DNA of 64,000 nt from Streptomyces sp. SirexAA-E (GTDB lineage: Bacteria > Actinomycetota > Actinomycetes > Streptomycetales > Streptomycetaceae). The translations under genes were made by a program, and so were the position numbers. Where the stretch lies: the NCBI RefSeq assembly GCF_000177195.2, contig NC_015953.1:2046001-2110000 (forward strand), in the 5' to 3' direction. Below the pieces are notes generated by a model, which saw only the letters and a list, made by a program, of their open reading frames with translations, was not told the DNA's origin and ran no database searches. Positions 25,883-33,940 of this stretch are shown here, in pieces (the stretch's first letter is position 1; each line of letters opens with the position of its first letter).

Positions 25883-25980
25883 GCGGTTCCGTCCCGCGCG
25901 GCGGTTCCGTCCCGCGCGGTGGGCCCGTCCCGCGCGGTGGGCCCGTCCCGCGCGGTGGGCCCGTCCCGCGCGGTGGGCCG
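25883..25980. repeat. 18-bp tandem repeat, about 5.4 copies
   Basis: Two copies of GCGGTTCCGTCCCGCGCG are followed by three of GTGGGCCCGTCCCGCGCG and a partial sixth. All share the GTCCCGCGCG core. The array lies in the gene-free interval between the aceE terminator and the stop of the I36-family gene. No coding frame uses it; length variation between strains is likely. Confidence 0.9.
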
Positions 25981-26014
25981 TCGGTCAGGGATCCGTCCGG
26001 GGCGAAGGTTCCGT

Positions 26015-26434
26015 TCAGTTCTCCCAGATCTTGAAGGCCCGCACCGTGTACGGCGAGCGGGGCACCCAGGTCCCGCCGCCCGGGTAGGTCTCGAATTCGC
26101 CGGTCTCCGCGCAGGTGGCGGACTGGTAGGTGGTGACGGGGCGGCCGGTGCGGTTGACGAGGGCCTGGGCGGTGGTGCCGGAGGGCAGCGGGGTGCAGCT
26201 CTCGATGTCGACGGTGGCCAGTTCGTGGGTCTGGCGGGCCCCGGTGAAATCGGGCTTCGCCCACAGGCAGAGCTGTCCCGCCCCGCAGGGGGCGAGCCCC
26301 GCCGGCGCGGGCTGCGGAGCGGTGCGGGTCTGCCGGGCGGCCCCGGGTCGGGCCTCGGACGCGGTGCCGGCCGGTGCGGTGGCCGGGATGAGCGCGGCGG
26401 CCGCCAGGGTGGCGGCGAGAACGGTCGTACGCAT
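26015..26434 (-). CDS. Secreted peptidase inhibitor family I36 protein
   Basis: A 139-residue secreted protein. A signal peptide (MRTTVLAATLAAAALIPATA, cleavage around AGTASEA) precedes a mature domain with CGAGQLCLWAKPDFTGARQ, a short linker with CTPLPSGTTAQALVNRTGR and a terminal CAETGEFETYPGGGTWV. This pattern of Cys pairs matches the I36 inhibitors of Streptomyces (SMI-type), which block secreted metallo- or serine proteases, often the host's own. It is transcribed away from the MFS exporter. The tandem repeat lies immediately after its stop. Confidence 0.8.
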   Translation of the reverse strand: MRTTVLAATLAAAALIPATAPAGTASEARPGAARQTRTAPQPAPAGLAPCGAGQLCLWAKPDFTGARQTHELATVDIESCTPLPSGTTAQALVNRTGRPVTTYQSATCAETGEFETYPGGGTWVPRSPYTVRAFKIWEN

Positions 26435-26543
26435 GGTGGTTCAACCCCCGTGGTCGAGCGAGTCGGACAACTCGCGGTGTCCGCACTCTGACCTGCCCGG
26501 ACGTGGGGCGGGAAGGGGCCTGGCGGTGGACCACCCTGATAGG

Positions 26544-26579
26544 CGACAGCCCCGCCGGAACCGTCCGGCGGGGCTGTCG
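26544..26579 (-). terminator. Terminator of the MFS exporter gene
   Basis: A 16-base-pair perfect stem starting CGACAGCCCCGCCGGA with a four-base loop. It lies about 75 bases after the exporter stop on the minus strand. It is also upstream of the I36 gene, insulating it. Confidence 0.8.
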
Positions 26580-26655
26580 TATGCGCGGTGTTGACGTCGG
26601 TGACGCGAAGTGCGCCAGGGTTCGCGCCCGGCGTGCGCCTCGGAGGTCCGAGGGG

Positions 26656-28266
26656 TCAGATGTGGCCCGCGCCCATGCCTGCCTCGGCGTTTTCGCCGCG
26701 CTTGGTGAGCAGCGCGACCAGGGCGGCGATCACGGCGACCCCGCCGGCGGTCAGGAAGGCGAAGCTCATGCCCGACACGAAGGTGTCATGCGCGACCTCC
26801 GTGATCTTCGCCGCGATCTCCGGCGGGGTGTTCGGCGGCACCGGCGGCATGCCGACCTCGATGGCGGAGGACGCCTGCTCCAGCTGTGCCTCGTCCACCG
26901 GCGGGAGCTCGGCGGCCTTCCAGTTGTCGCCGAGGTTCGCGTCCACCCTGGTGGCCATGACGGCGCCCAGGACGGCCGTACCGAGACTGCCGCCGACCTG
27001 CATCGCGGCCTGCTGGAGTCCGCCCGCGACACCGGAGAGCTCCATCGGGGCGTTGCCCACGATGACCTCCGTGGCACCGACCATGACCGGCGCGAGGCCG
27101 AAGCCGAGCAGGGCGAACCAGAGCGACATGGTCAGCGTGCCCGTGCCGACGGTCAGCCGGGACATGCCGAACATGGCGACCGCGACGCACACCATGCCGC
27201 CGACCAGCGGCACACGCGGTCCGAACTTGGTGATCGCGGCCCCGGCCAGCGGCGACCCGACGATCATCATCGCGGTCAGCGGCAGCAGGTGCAGACCGCT
27301 GTCGACCGGACTCATGCCGTGCACGTTCTGCAGGTAGAAGGTGACGAAGAACAGGCCGCCCATGAAGGCGAAGGCCATCAGCACCATCAGGACCACACCG
27401 GCCGACAGTGCCACGGAGCGGAACATGGCCAGCGGGATCAGCGGTTCGCGAACGTTCTTCTGGGACAGCGCGAACACGAGGAACAGCGCCAGCGCGGCGC
27501 CGAGGAAGCCGAGCGTCCTGGCGTCGCCCCAGCCCCACTCGGAGCCCTTGATGAGCGACCAGATCAGACAGAACATCGCCTGCGAGAGCAGCACGATGCC
27601 GCCGATGTCGAAGGACCTCGGCGCGTTCTCGGCCCGGTGGTCCTTGAGGATCACCAGACCGAAGACGAGGGCCAGTACACCGACCGGCACGTTGATGAAG
27701 AAGACCGACTGCCAGCTGACGTGCTCCACGAGCACACCGCCGAGGATGGGGCCGCCCGCGGTGGAGGCGCCGATCACCATGCCCCAGATGCCGATCGCCA
27801 TGTTCAGCTTCTCGGCGGGGAAGGTGGCGCGCAGCAGGCCCAGCGCCGCCGGCATCAGCAGGGCGCCGAAGAGGCCCTGGAGCACACGGAACAGGATCAC
27901 CAGCGTGACGCTGCCGGAGAAGCCGATGGCCGCCGAGGCCGCGGCGAATCCCGTGATGCCTATCAGGAAGGTCTGGCGGTGGCCGAAGCGGTCACCGAGC
28001 TTGCCCGCGGTGATCAGGGAGACCGCGAGGGCCAGCATGTAGCCGTTGGTGATCCACTGGACGTCGGCGAGCGAGGCCTTGAGGTCCTGCTGGATGGCGG
28101 GGTTGGCGATCGCGACGATCGTGCCGTCGAGCGCCACCATCATCACGCCGATGGCGACCGCGAAGAGGGTCAGCCAGGGGTGGCCGCGCAGTCCCTTCGC
28201 CGGTGCGGGAACGGCTGTGTCCTCGGGCTCCCGCGGCGCCTTCTCGACAGTGGTCTGACTAGTCAT
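26656..28266 (-). CDS. DHA2-family MFS drug exporter
   Basis: A 536-residue, 14-helix major-facilitator exporter of the EmrB/QacA (DHA2) type. Motif D1/A region: DGTIVAIANPAIQQDL, then QWITNGYMLALAVSLITAGK and LGDRFGHRQTFLIGI. Motif C-like GASTAGGPILGGVLVEHVSW near residue 160 marks an antiporter. It probably expels lipophilic toxic compounds using proton motive force. The ATG at 28266 opens opposite the TetR regulator 28382-29047, with palindromic sites in the 115-base gap, so expression is very likely repressed by that regulator and induced by substrate. Confidence 0.92.
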   Translation of the reverse strand: MTSQTTVEKAPREPEDTAVPAPAKGLRGHPWLTLFAVAIGVMMVALDGTIVAIANPAIQQDLKASLADVQWITNGYMLALAVSLITAGKLGDRFGHRQTFLIGITGFAAASAAIGFSGSVTLVILFRVLQGLFGALLMPAALGLLRATFPAEKLNMAIGIWGMVIGASTAGGPILGGVLVEHVSWQSVFFINVPVGVLALVFGLVILKDHRAENAPRSFDIGGIVLLSQAMFCLIWSLIKGSEWGWGDARTLGFLGAALALFLVFALSQKNVREPLIPLAMFRSVALSAGVVLMVLMAFAFMGGLFFVTFYLQNVHGMSPVDSGLHLLPLTAMMIVGSPLAGAAITKFGPRVPLVGGMVCVAVAMFGMSRLTVGTGTLTMSLWFALLGFGLAPVMVGATEVIVGNAPMELSGVAGGLQQAAMQVGGSLGTAVLGAVMATRVDANLGDNWKAAELPPVDEAQLEQASSAIEVGMPPVPPNTPPEIAAKITEVAHDTFVSGMSFAFLTAGGVAVIAALVALLTKRGENAEAGMGAGHI

Positions 28267-28280
28267 GGGCCGAGATTAGT

Positions 28281-28328
28281 GTCAGCTTCTGACAGTTAAC
28301 AAACCAATTCACATGACAGTAACTGTCA
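28281..28328. promoter_or_regulatory. TetR-type operator region
   Basis: A perfect palindrome TGACAGTAACTGTCA (28314-28328) and a second inverted pair GTCAG-CTT-CTGAC (28281-28293), with further TGACAGT half-sites between, in the shared promoter region. The repetition of CTGACAG/TGACAGT words suggests two regulator dimers overlapping both promoters. Confidence 0.75.
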
Positions 28329-28381
28329 CCTAGGTCACAGGTAGGCTGAGCCGGTCAAAGTGGCGGAAAGAGGTCCGACAG

Positions 28382-29047
28382 GTGACGAGCAGGCAGACGT
28401 CCGGGGCTCCGCTTTCCGGGCCTCCGGCGGGACTGCGTGAACGCAAGAAGCGGCGCACCCGGGAAGCCCTGCTGCACGCCGCCCTCGAGCTCTTCGACGC
28501 GCAGGGGTACGAGCGCACCACCGTCGACGAGATCGTCGAGGCCGTCGACGTCTCCCAGCGCACCTTCTTCCGCTACTTCGCGAACAAGGAGGCGGCGGCC
28601 TTCGCCATACAGGACGCCGTGGACGCCCGTTTCCTTCTCGAACTGCGGCAACGCCCCTCGGCGGAGGCGCCGTTCGAGGCGCTGCGCCGTGCCGCGCTGA
28701 ACACCTGGAGGGGTGTCGCGGATGCCGCCGAGGACGACGTCACGGCCGAACTCCGCCTGCGTACCTACCGGATGATCGAGTCGACGCCCGCCCTGGTCGC
28801 CGCCCACATGCGACGAGGCGTCGACCTGGAGCGGCGGACGACGCTGCTGATCGCGGAGCGCGAGGGCCTGGACCCGGAGACCGATCCGCGCCCCGGGGTC
28901 GCCGTCGCCGCGTTCGCCGGGGTGATGCGGCTGACCGGTCGGCTGTGGGGCCGCCGCCAGGACGCGAACGTGACCAGCCTGCGCGAGATGACCGAACTGC
29001 ACCTGGGTCTGTTGCATACGACCCTCCTCGGCCCGTGGCGTTCCTGA
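28382..29047 (+). CDS. TetR-family transcriptional regulator
   Basis: A 221-residue regulator. The N-terminal helix-turn-helix (residues 20-65) reads LRERKKRRTREALLHAALEL, YERTTVDEIVEAVDVSQRTF and FRYFANKEA; the C-terminal ligand-binding domain is alpha-helical. The closest family pattern is TetR_C_17 (MftR-like). Its placement opposite the DHA2 exporter, with a palindrome between them, indicates local autoregulated repression. It starts with GTG, and the two promoters must overlap in the 115-base gap. Confidence 0.9.
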   Translation: MTSRQTSGAPLSGPPAGLRERKKRRTREALLHAALELFDAQGYERTTVDEIVEAVDVSQRTFFRYFANKEAAAFAIQDAVDARFLLELRQRPSAEAPFEALRRAALNTWRGVADAAEDDVTAELRLRTYRMIESTPALVAAHMRRGVDLERRTTLLIAEREGLDPETDPRPGVAVAAFAGVMRLTGRLWGRRQDANVTSLREMTELHLGLLHTTLLGPWRS

Positions 29048-29466
29048 CCCCGGGACGGCGGCCCTTCGGCCCAGTCGTGCCGGACCCGGCGGCGGACCCT
29101 CGCCCAGCGCATGCGCACCCTGCGACGACGCGTCGGCGCCCGGCGCCGTGATGTTCGACCCCGTGGCCTGAGCCCGCCCGGTGCCGCCCCGGCCCGACAC
29201 CGGGACCGGCCCGACACCGGGACAGGCCCGACACCGGGACAGGGGCGGCACCGGCACCAACCAACTCGGCCGAAAACGCCACAAACAGACACATCATCTG
29301 TGCCTCATGGCCCGGAACGCCATCCCGCACATCCGCACCTTCCCGCACCGCGCCGTGGACGCCCCGCGTACGGAGGGTGAGAATCGGGCGCGTCGGTCCT
29401 CGCACCCGGGTGATCCGGGTCACCCCTGCGACGACCGCGCGGACCCGTCTCCTAGGGTGGGGCGCA
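29048..29466. repeat. Gene-free interval with a 17-bp tandem repeat
   Basis: No gene seen. Three copies of GGCCCGACACCGGGACM stand head to tail at 29191-29241. Each copy contains a CCGACACCGG core. The rest is GC-rich with a less GC-rich patch (29270-29310) suited to a promoter for the following DUF1023 gene. Confidence 0.7.
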
Positions 29467-30678
29467 GTGACTTCCTTCGACTCCTCCCCCACCATCACCG
29501 CCTGGCGCGCCCTGCTCGCCGTCGCGGTCGTGTTCATGATGCTGGCGACCACGGGCTGGACCGCCGTGCGTCATCAACACACCGCCGCGCCGCGTGAGAA
29601 GGCGCTCGCCGCCTGGGCGAGGGACCGGACAGGCGGCCGCGCGCTCCCGGATGCCGACGCTCCGGCGTACCGGCTGGCCCACTTCTTCGCCACGCTCACC
29701 GCGCGGCAGCAGGTGACCCTCGCCGACACGTACCCGCTGGTGGTGGGCAACATGAACGGCGCCCCCGTATCGCTGCGTTATCGCGCCAACCGGCATGCGC
29801 TGGAACAGGCCGAGTCCGAGGAGCGACAGCGGACCCAGGACAGCAGACTCACGCGCGACGGCCGCCGTCAGGCGCTGCTCCGGCTGGAACGCTTCCGCTC
29901 GCTGCTCGCGAAGGACCGGCAGATCCTCGCCTTCGACCCGTCGGGAAGAGGCCGTGCGGCCGAGGTGCTCGGCGACCTCGACCGCGCGGAGCGCGTCTCC
30001 GTCGTCGTGCCCGGTGTCGACACCAACCTGCTGACACTGGAGCGCACCGGCCGCAAGGAGAACGCCGCACCGGTCGGTATGGCGCGCTCCCTGTATGACG
30101 CGGAGCTCACGGCCAGGCCGCGTGCCCGTACCGCCGTCATCGCGTGGGCCGACTACACCGCGCCCGCCGGCCTCGGGATGGACGCCGCCCTGGGCGGTCT
30201 GGCGGCGAGCGGGGCGGTGCGGCTGAACGCGCTCCTGACGGCGCTGCCCGGCACCTCCACCGTCTCGCTGTTCTGCCACAGCTACGGCTCCGTGCTGTGC
30301 GGCCTGGCCGCGCGGAGGCTGCCCGACCGGGTGTCGGACATCGCGGTCGCGGGAAGCCCCGGCATGCGGGCCGACAACGCCGCCGGCCTGGACACGCGTG
30401 CACGGGTGTGGGCCATGCGGGACACCGGCGACTGGATCGAGGACGTGCCGAACCTGGAGGTCGGCGGGCTCGGGCACGGCGCCGACCCGGTCGATCCGGA
30501 ATTCGGCGCGCGACTCGTGTCGGCGAGCGGCGCGATCGGGCACAGCGGCTATTTCGAGCCGGGCACCGAGAGCCTCAGCAATTTCGCCGCCATCGGCGTG
30601 GGCGCCTACGGCTCGGTCAGCTGTGCGAGCGCCGGGCAGGCCTGCCGGAGCGAGATCTCCGGGGGTCTGCGTGTCTGA
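29467..30678 (+). CDS. DUF1023 alpha/beta hydrolase, membrane-anchored
   Basis: A 403-residue protein. One N-terminal transmembrane segment (residues 14-33, WRALLAVAVVFMMLATTGW) precedes a helical spacer and the DUF1023 alpha/beta-hydrolase domain: VSVVVPGVDTN, RTAVIAWADYTAPAGLGMD, the nucleophile elbow FCHSYGSVLCGLAARRL (Ser in HSYGS), and late DPVDPEFGARLVSASGAIGH supplying the acid/His side. Members are probable extracytoplasmic esterases or lipases of unknown substrate. The first elbow position is Cys rather than the usual Gly. It starts with GTG after AGGGTGGGG. Confidence 0.85.
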   Translation: MTSFDSSPTITAWRALLAVAVVFMMLATTGWTAVRHQHTAAPREKALAAWARDRTGGRALPDADAPAYRLAHFFATLTARQQVTLADTYPLVVGNMNGAPVSLRYRANRHALEQAESEERQRTQDSRLTRDGRRQALLRLERFRSLLAKDRQILAFDPSGRGRAAEVLGDLDRAERVSVVVPGVDTNLLTLERTGRKENAAPVGMARSLYDAELTARPRARTAVIAWADYTAPAGLGMDAALGGLAASGAVRLNALLTALPGTSTVSLFCHSYGSVLCGLAARRLPDRVSDIAVAGSPGMRADNAAGLDTRARVWAMRDTGDWIEDVPNLEVGGLGHGADPVDPEFGARLVSASGAIGHSGYFEPGTESLSNFAAIGVGAYGSVSCASAGQACRSEISGGLRV

Positions 30679-30775
30679 CGCGCGTAGAGCGCGGTGAAGA
30701 ACCGGTGAAGAGTCCTACGGGGAATGCCCACACCGAAGGGGGACGTGAGAGCGCGTGCCGCATACGATGAGGCAC

Positions 30776-31693
30776 ATGGGTGATGTGCTGGCCGGAAATC
30801 ATGCCACCTGGGAGTTCGACACCGACTCCTTGCTCATCCGCTTCGAACGGGGGATCCGCACACCGAGGCTCTTCCAGAGTCTGCGTGAACGCCGTGTCCC
30901 GTACGCGGCGTTGTCATCGGTGACGCTGTCCCCGGGCAAGCGGGGCACGGTGGTCCTGCACGCGGTGCCCAGACCGGGCGCCGATCCGCTGCTGGAGGCG
31001 GCCGCGGGACAGCTGAAGGAGGGGTGCGACCCGTACCGGATGTCCCTGCCGGCCGACCGGGAGACGCTGGCCGAGTACTACGCGGACGAGCTGCGCTCCG
31101 TGCTCGGCCCGGAGGCCTCCGAGCCCGCCGACCGGTTCCTGGTCGCGGCCCCCGAGGCGCCGATGCAGTTCAAGGCGTACGACGGCCGGGCCGGCTTCGA
31201 CGGGTCGCGGGTCTCCTTCCGGTGGTCGTGGACCGGGGCGTCCAGCGCCAAGTGGAAGGCGGGTGACCAGACGTTCCCGGTGGCGGAGCTGAGCGGGGTC
31301 GAGTGGCGGTCGCCGGAGGCGATGGAGGGTTATCTGCGGCTGGTACCGCGCGGTGCCGCCGACACCGACGGCCCGGCGCCCGCCTCGGGACAGGGTGCCC
31401 CGGAGCCCGCCACCGGGCGTGTCCAGGCCGACCAGGACCCGGCGGCCGTCCTGTTCGGGCTCGGCTACGGACCGGTGCACGAGTCGCTGCCCTTCGCCGC
31501 GGCGGTCCTGGAGTCCGTACGCCGGACCCAGCCGGCCCCGCTCGTCCCGGCCTCCGCCCCGGTGGGCGGGCCGCTGCACGACCCGGCGGCGGTCGCGGAG
31601 CGCATGCGGCACCTCGGGGAGCTGCACCGGGCGGGCCTGGTGACGGACGACGAGTACAGCGCCAAGAAGGCGGAGCTGCTCGCCGAGCTGTAG
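30776..31693 (+). CDS. DUF4429 domain protein with C-terminal SHOCT
   Basis: A 305-residue protein: the first DUF4429 unit (GDVLAGNHATWEFDTDSLLI to AEYYADELRSVL) and a second one (PEAPMQFKAYDGRAGFDGSR to EWRSPEAMEGYLRLV), then a linker and a 25-residue SHOCT helix pair (RMRHLGELHRAGLVTDDEYS, AKKAELLAEL). DUF4429 domains are PH-like beta barrels; SHOCT helices mediate oligomerisation. It is likely a cytosolic scaffold or regulator. ATG 30776 follows a GAGG site; an upstream ATG at 30755 lacks one. A very long palindrome marks its end. Confidence 0.88.
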   Translation: MGDVLAGNHATWEFDTDSLLIRFERGIRTPRLFQSLRERRVPYAALSSVTLSPGKRGTVVLHAVPRPGADPLLEAAAGQLKEGCDPYRMSLPADRETLAEYYADELRSVLGPEASEPADRFLVAAPEAPMQFKAYDGRAGFDGSRVSFRWSWTGASSAKWKAGDQTFPVAELSGVEWRSPEAMEGYLRLVPRGAADTDGPAPASGQGAPEPATGRVQADQDPAAVLFGLGYGPVHESLPFAAAVLESVRRTQPAPLVPASAPVGGPLHDPAAVAERMRHLGELHRAGLVTDDEYSAKKAELLAEL

Positions 31694-31698
31694 GCCCG

Positions 31699-31740
31699 GG
31701 TCGGCCGGACCCCGTACCCGGGTACGGGGTCCGGCCGACC
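31699..31740 (+). terminator. 42-bp perfect palindrome after the DUF4429 gene
   Basis: Two 21-base arms (31699-31719, 31720-31740; beginning GGTCGGCCGGACCCCG) are exact reverse complements with no spacer. Six bases past the stop, it is a probable transcription terminator for the DUF4429 gene; on DNA it could also form a cruciform or bind a dimeric protein. Confidence 0.85.
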
Positions 31741-31799
31741 GGGATGGGACCCCTGGTATGACGCCACCGGTCGGGCCCGCTGCTTACCCTGACCAGGTC

Positions 31800-33179
31800 A
31801 TGTCTTCCTCTTCCCCGGGGTCGCCCCCGCCCGCCGACGGTCTGCCGAGCGTCGTCCGTCGTCATCTGGGCGCACTCGCCCGCAGCCTGGCCCACCCCTC
31901 CCACCCGCCGACCCCCCTGCTCGCCGGCGCCTCCAGGCGGTGGCAGCGGCTGGCGCCGTACCTCGTCGTCACCCTGCTCACCGCCCTCTTCGTGCCGGCC
32001 ACGTTCCAGATCCTGACCATGGACTACCAGGTGGGGCGCGGCCCGGCCGCGCTCCTGGCACTCGCCCAGGCAGGGCCGCTGCTGATGCTGGCCCACCGGC
32101 CGCTGCAGGCGTGGTGGATCGTCTTCGGCGCGGACGTGGTCGGCGCGCTGGTGCTGCTCGCCCCCGTGTCGTCGCCCGCCCCCGTGCCGCTCCCACCCCT
32201 GCGTCAGGAGCTCCCCTGGCCGTGGTCGCCGACGGTCGTCATCTCCTACCTCTTCGTGCTGCTCGCCCTGGGGCTGCGCGAGACCCGGCGGACCCTGCTC
32301 GCCGTCTGGCTGACGACCGGCACGGCCGGGCTGCTGCTGTACCTGATCGCGCCGGAGCGCGACGCCAGCGGTGTCGTGCTGCTGCCGGTGCTGGGCGCCG
32401 TGGTCCTCGTGATCACGGCGGCGCTGCGGGAGCGGGGCGAGGCGCAGCGGCGGCTCGTCGAGCAGGAGACGATCAGCGAGACCGAGCGGGCCGGGCGGAC
32501 ACTGCTGGAGGAGAGGACCCGGATCGCCCGGGAGCTGCACGACGTGGTCGCCCACCACATGTCGGTGATCACGGTGCAGGCGGACTCGGCGCCGTACCGG
32601 ATCAGCGGCCTCCCGGAACAGGCGCGCGAGGAGTTCGGCTCGATCGCGGCGAGCGCCCGGGAGTCACTGACGGAGATGCGACGGCTGCTCTCGGTGCTGC
32701 GCAGCGACGGCACCGAGGGGGAGCGGGCCCCTCAGCCGGGGCTGGACCGGATCCAGCAGCTGGTGGAGGCCACGGTGCGGTCGGGGCTGCCCGTGGAGCT
32801 GTCGATGGGCACGGATGTGCCGGGGTCGACGGAGGACGGGCTGCCCCAGGCCGTCGACCTGTCCGCGTACCGCATCGTGCAGGAGGCCCTGGCCAATGTG
32901 GTCCGGCACGCGCCGGGGGCCCGTACCCGGGTGTCGGTCACGGCGGCCGGCTCCCATCTGACGGTCCTGGTCGTCAACGACCGGGCGCAGCGCCCCGGTT
33001 CGCCGCTGGAGGCGACCGGCACGGGGCACGGGCTGGTCGGGATGAGGGAACGCGTACGGTTGACCGGCGGCACGCTGGACACCGGTCCGCTGCCCGACGG
33101 GGGCTTCCGGGTGGCCGCGCGGCTGCCGCTGTCCGCTCCCGTCGTTTCGTCGGCTTCCCTCGCCTCGGAGGATCCTTGA
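31800..33179 (+). CDS. NarL/DesK-type sensor histidine kinase
   Basis: A 459-residue HisKA_3 kinase. Four to six transmembrane segments span residues 48-215. A short coiled linker (RRLVEQETISETERAGRTLL) leads to the dimerisation/phosphoacceptor helix RIARELHDVVAHHMSVITVQ (His in ELHD), and the HATPase region has ALANVVRHAPGARTRVSV and TGHGLVGMRERVRLTGGTL. It lacks a sensory extracellular domain, so it may sense through the membrane. The ATG at 31800 follows a TACCCT promoter-like element and may be leaderless; ATG 31758 is an alternative. Its stop overlaps the response regulator start. Confidence 0.9.
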   Translation: MSSSSPGSPPPADGLPSVVRRHLGALARSLAHPSHPPTPLLAGASRRWQRLAPYLVVTLLTALFVPATFQILTMDYQVGRGPAALLALAQAGPLLMLAHRPLQAWWIVFGADVVGALVLLAPVSSPAPVPLPPLRQELPWPWSPTVVISYLFVLLALGLRETRRTLLAVWLTTGTAGLLLYLIAPERDASGVVLLPVLGAVVLVITAALRERGEAQRRLVEQETISETERAGRTLLEERTRIARELHDVVAHHMSVITVQADSAPYRISGLPEQAREEFGSIAASARESLTEMRRLLSVLRSDGTEGERAPQPGLDRIQQLVEATVRSGLPVELSMGTDVPGSTEDGLPQAVDLSAYRIVQEALANVVRHAPGARTRVSVTAAGSHLTVLVVNDRAQRPGSPLEATGTGHGLVGMRERVRLTGGTLDTGPLPDGGFRVAARLPLSAPVVSSASLASEDP

Positions 33180-33865
33180 GCATCCGCGTGATCATCGTTG
33201 ACGACCAGGCCATGGTCAGGGCGGGGTTCGCGGCGCTGCTCGCGGCGCAGAGCGACATCGAGGTGGTGGGCCAGGCACCGGACGGGCGCCAGGGCGTCGA
33301 GGTGAGCCGCCGTACGTGCCCGGACGTGGTCCTGATGGACGTCCGGATGCCGGAGATGGACGGGCTGGCGGCGGCCCGCGAGCTGCTGTCGGCCCCCGCG
33401 GGGACGGACCACCGCCCGAAGGTGCTGATGCTGACCACGTTCGACGTGGACGACTACGTGTACGAGGCGCTGCGCGTCGGGGCGTCCGGCTTCCTGCTGA
33501 AGGACGCCCCGCCGGCCGATCTGATCGCGGCGGTGCGCGTCGTGGCCGCGGGGGACGCGCTGCTCGCGCCGTCCGTGACCCGTCGGCTGATCGCGGACTT
33601 CGCGCGCCAGCGGCCGTCCGGGGCCTTCCGGAGCGGCCCCGCCCGGCGGCTGAAGGGGCTGACCCCGCGCGAGACCGAGGTGCTGGAGCTGGTGGCCCGG
33701 GGCCTGTCGAACCAGGAGATCGCGGGACGGCTGGTGGTGGCGGAGCAGACGGTGAAGACCCATGTCTCGCGGATACTCGCCAAGGCGGATCTGCGGGACC
33801 GGGCGCAGGCGGTGATCTTCGCGTACGAGTCGGGTCTGGTGGAGCCGGGCGGCGCCGAGGCGTAG
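33176..33865 (+). CDS. LuxR/NarL-family response regulator
   Basis: A 229-residue regulator. The receiver domain (residues 1-125) has Asp9/Asp10 and the phosphoacceptor Asp55 in VVLMDVRMPEMDG, with Lys in FLLKDAPP. The LuxR-type DNA-binding domain (160-218) reads GLTPRETEVLELVARGLSNQ, then EIAGRLVVAEQTVKTHVSRI. It starts with TTG overlapping the kinase stop (TTGA) and is preceded by CGGAGGATCC, so the two are a coupled pair. The regulon is unknown; no adjacent target is evident. A hairpin spans its stop codon. Confidence 0.92.
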   Translation: MSIRVIIVDDQAMVRAGFAALLAAQSDIEVVGQAPDGRQGVEVSRRTCPDVVLMDVRMPEMDGLAAARELLSAPAGTDHRPKVLMLTTFDVDDYVYEALRVGASGFLLKDAPPADLIAAVRVVAAGDALLAPSVTRRLIADFARQRPSGAFRSGPARRLKGLTPRETEVLELVARGLSNQEIAGRLVVAEQTVKTHVSRILAKADLRDRAQAVIFAYESGLVEPGGAEA

Positions 33866-33881
33866 CACCTCGGCGCCGCCC
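33847..33881. terminator. Hairpin spanning the response-regulator stop codon
   Basis: A 14-base-pair stem with arms 33847-33860 and 33868-33881 (GGGCGGCGCCGAGG and its complement). The loop carries the TAG stop. A second small hairpin (CGGCCCTTCGGCCG) follows at 33880. Together they separate the convergent aldo/keto reductase. Confidence 0.75.
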
Positions 33882-33940
33882 GGCCCTTCGGCCGGACCCC
33901 GTCCCGGGGCCCGGGGACGGGTCCTGGGGTCCTGGGGCCG

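Noticed and set aside
25883..25980. CRISPR array or repeat protein-coding region
   Set aside because: No spacers, and no gene reads through it; the I36 stop lies outside.
23661..26534. 957-codon minus-strand frame opposite aceE
   Set aside because: A GC-rich shadow of aceE with Arg/His/Val-rich composition and no domain. The plus-strand AceE is unmistakable.
29186..29241. CRISPR array
   Set aside because: The three 17-bp units are directly adjacent without spacers, so this is a simple tandem repeat.
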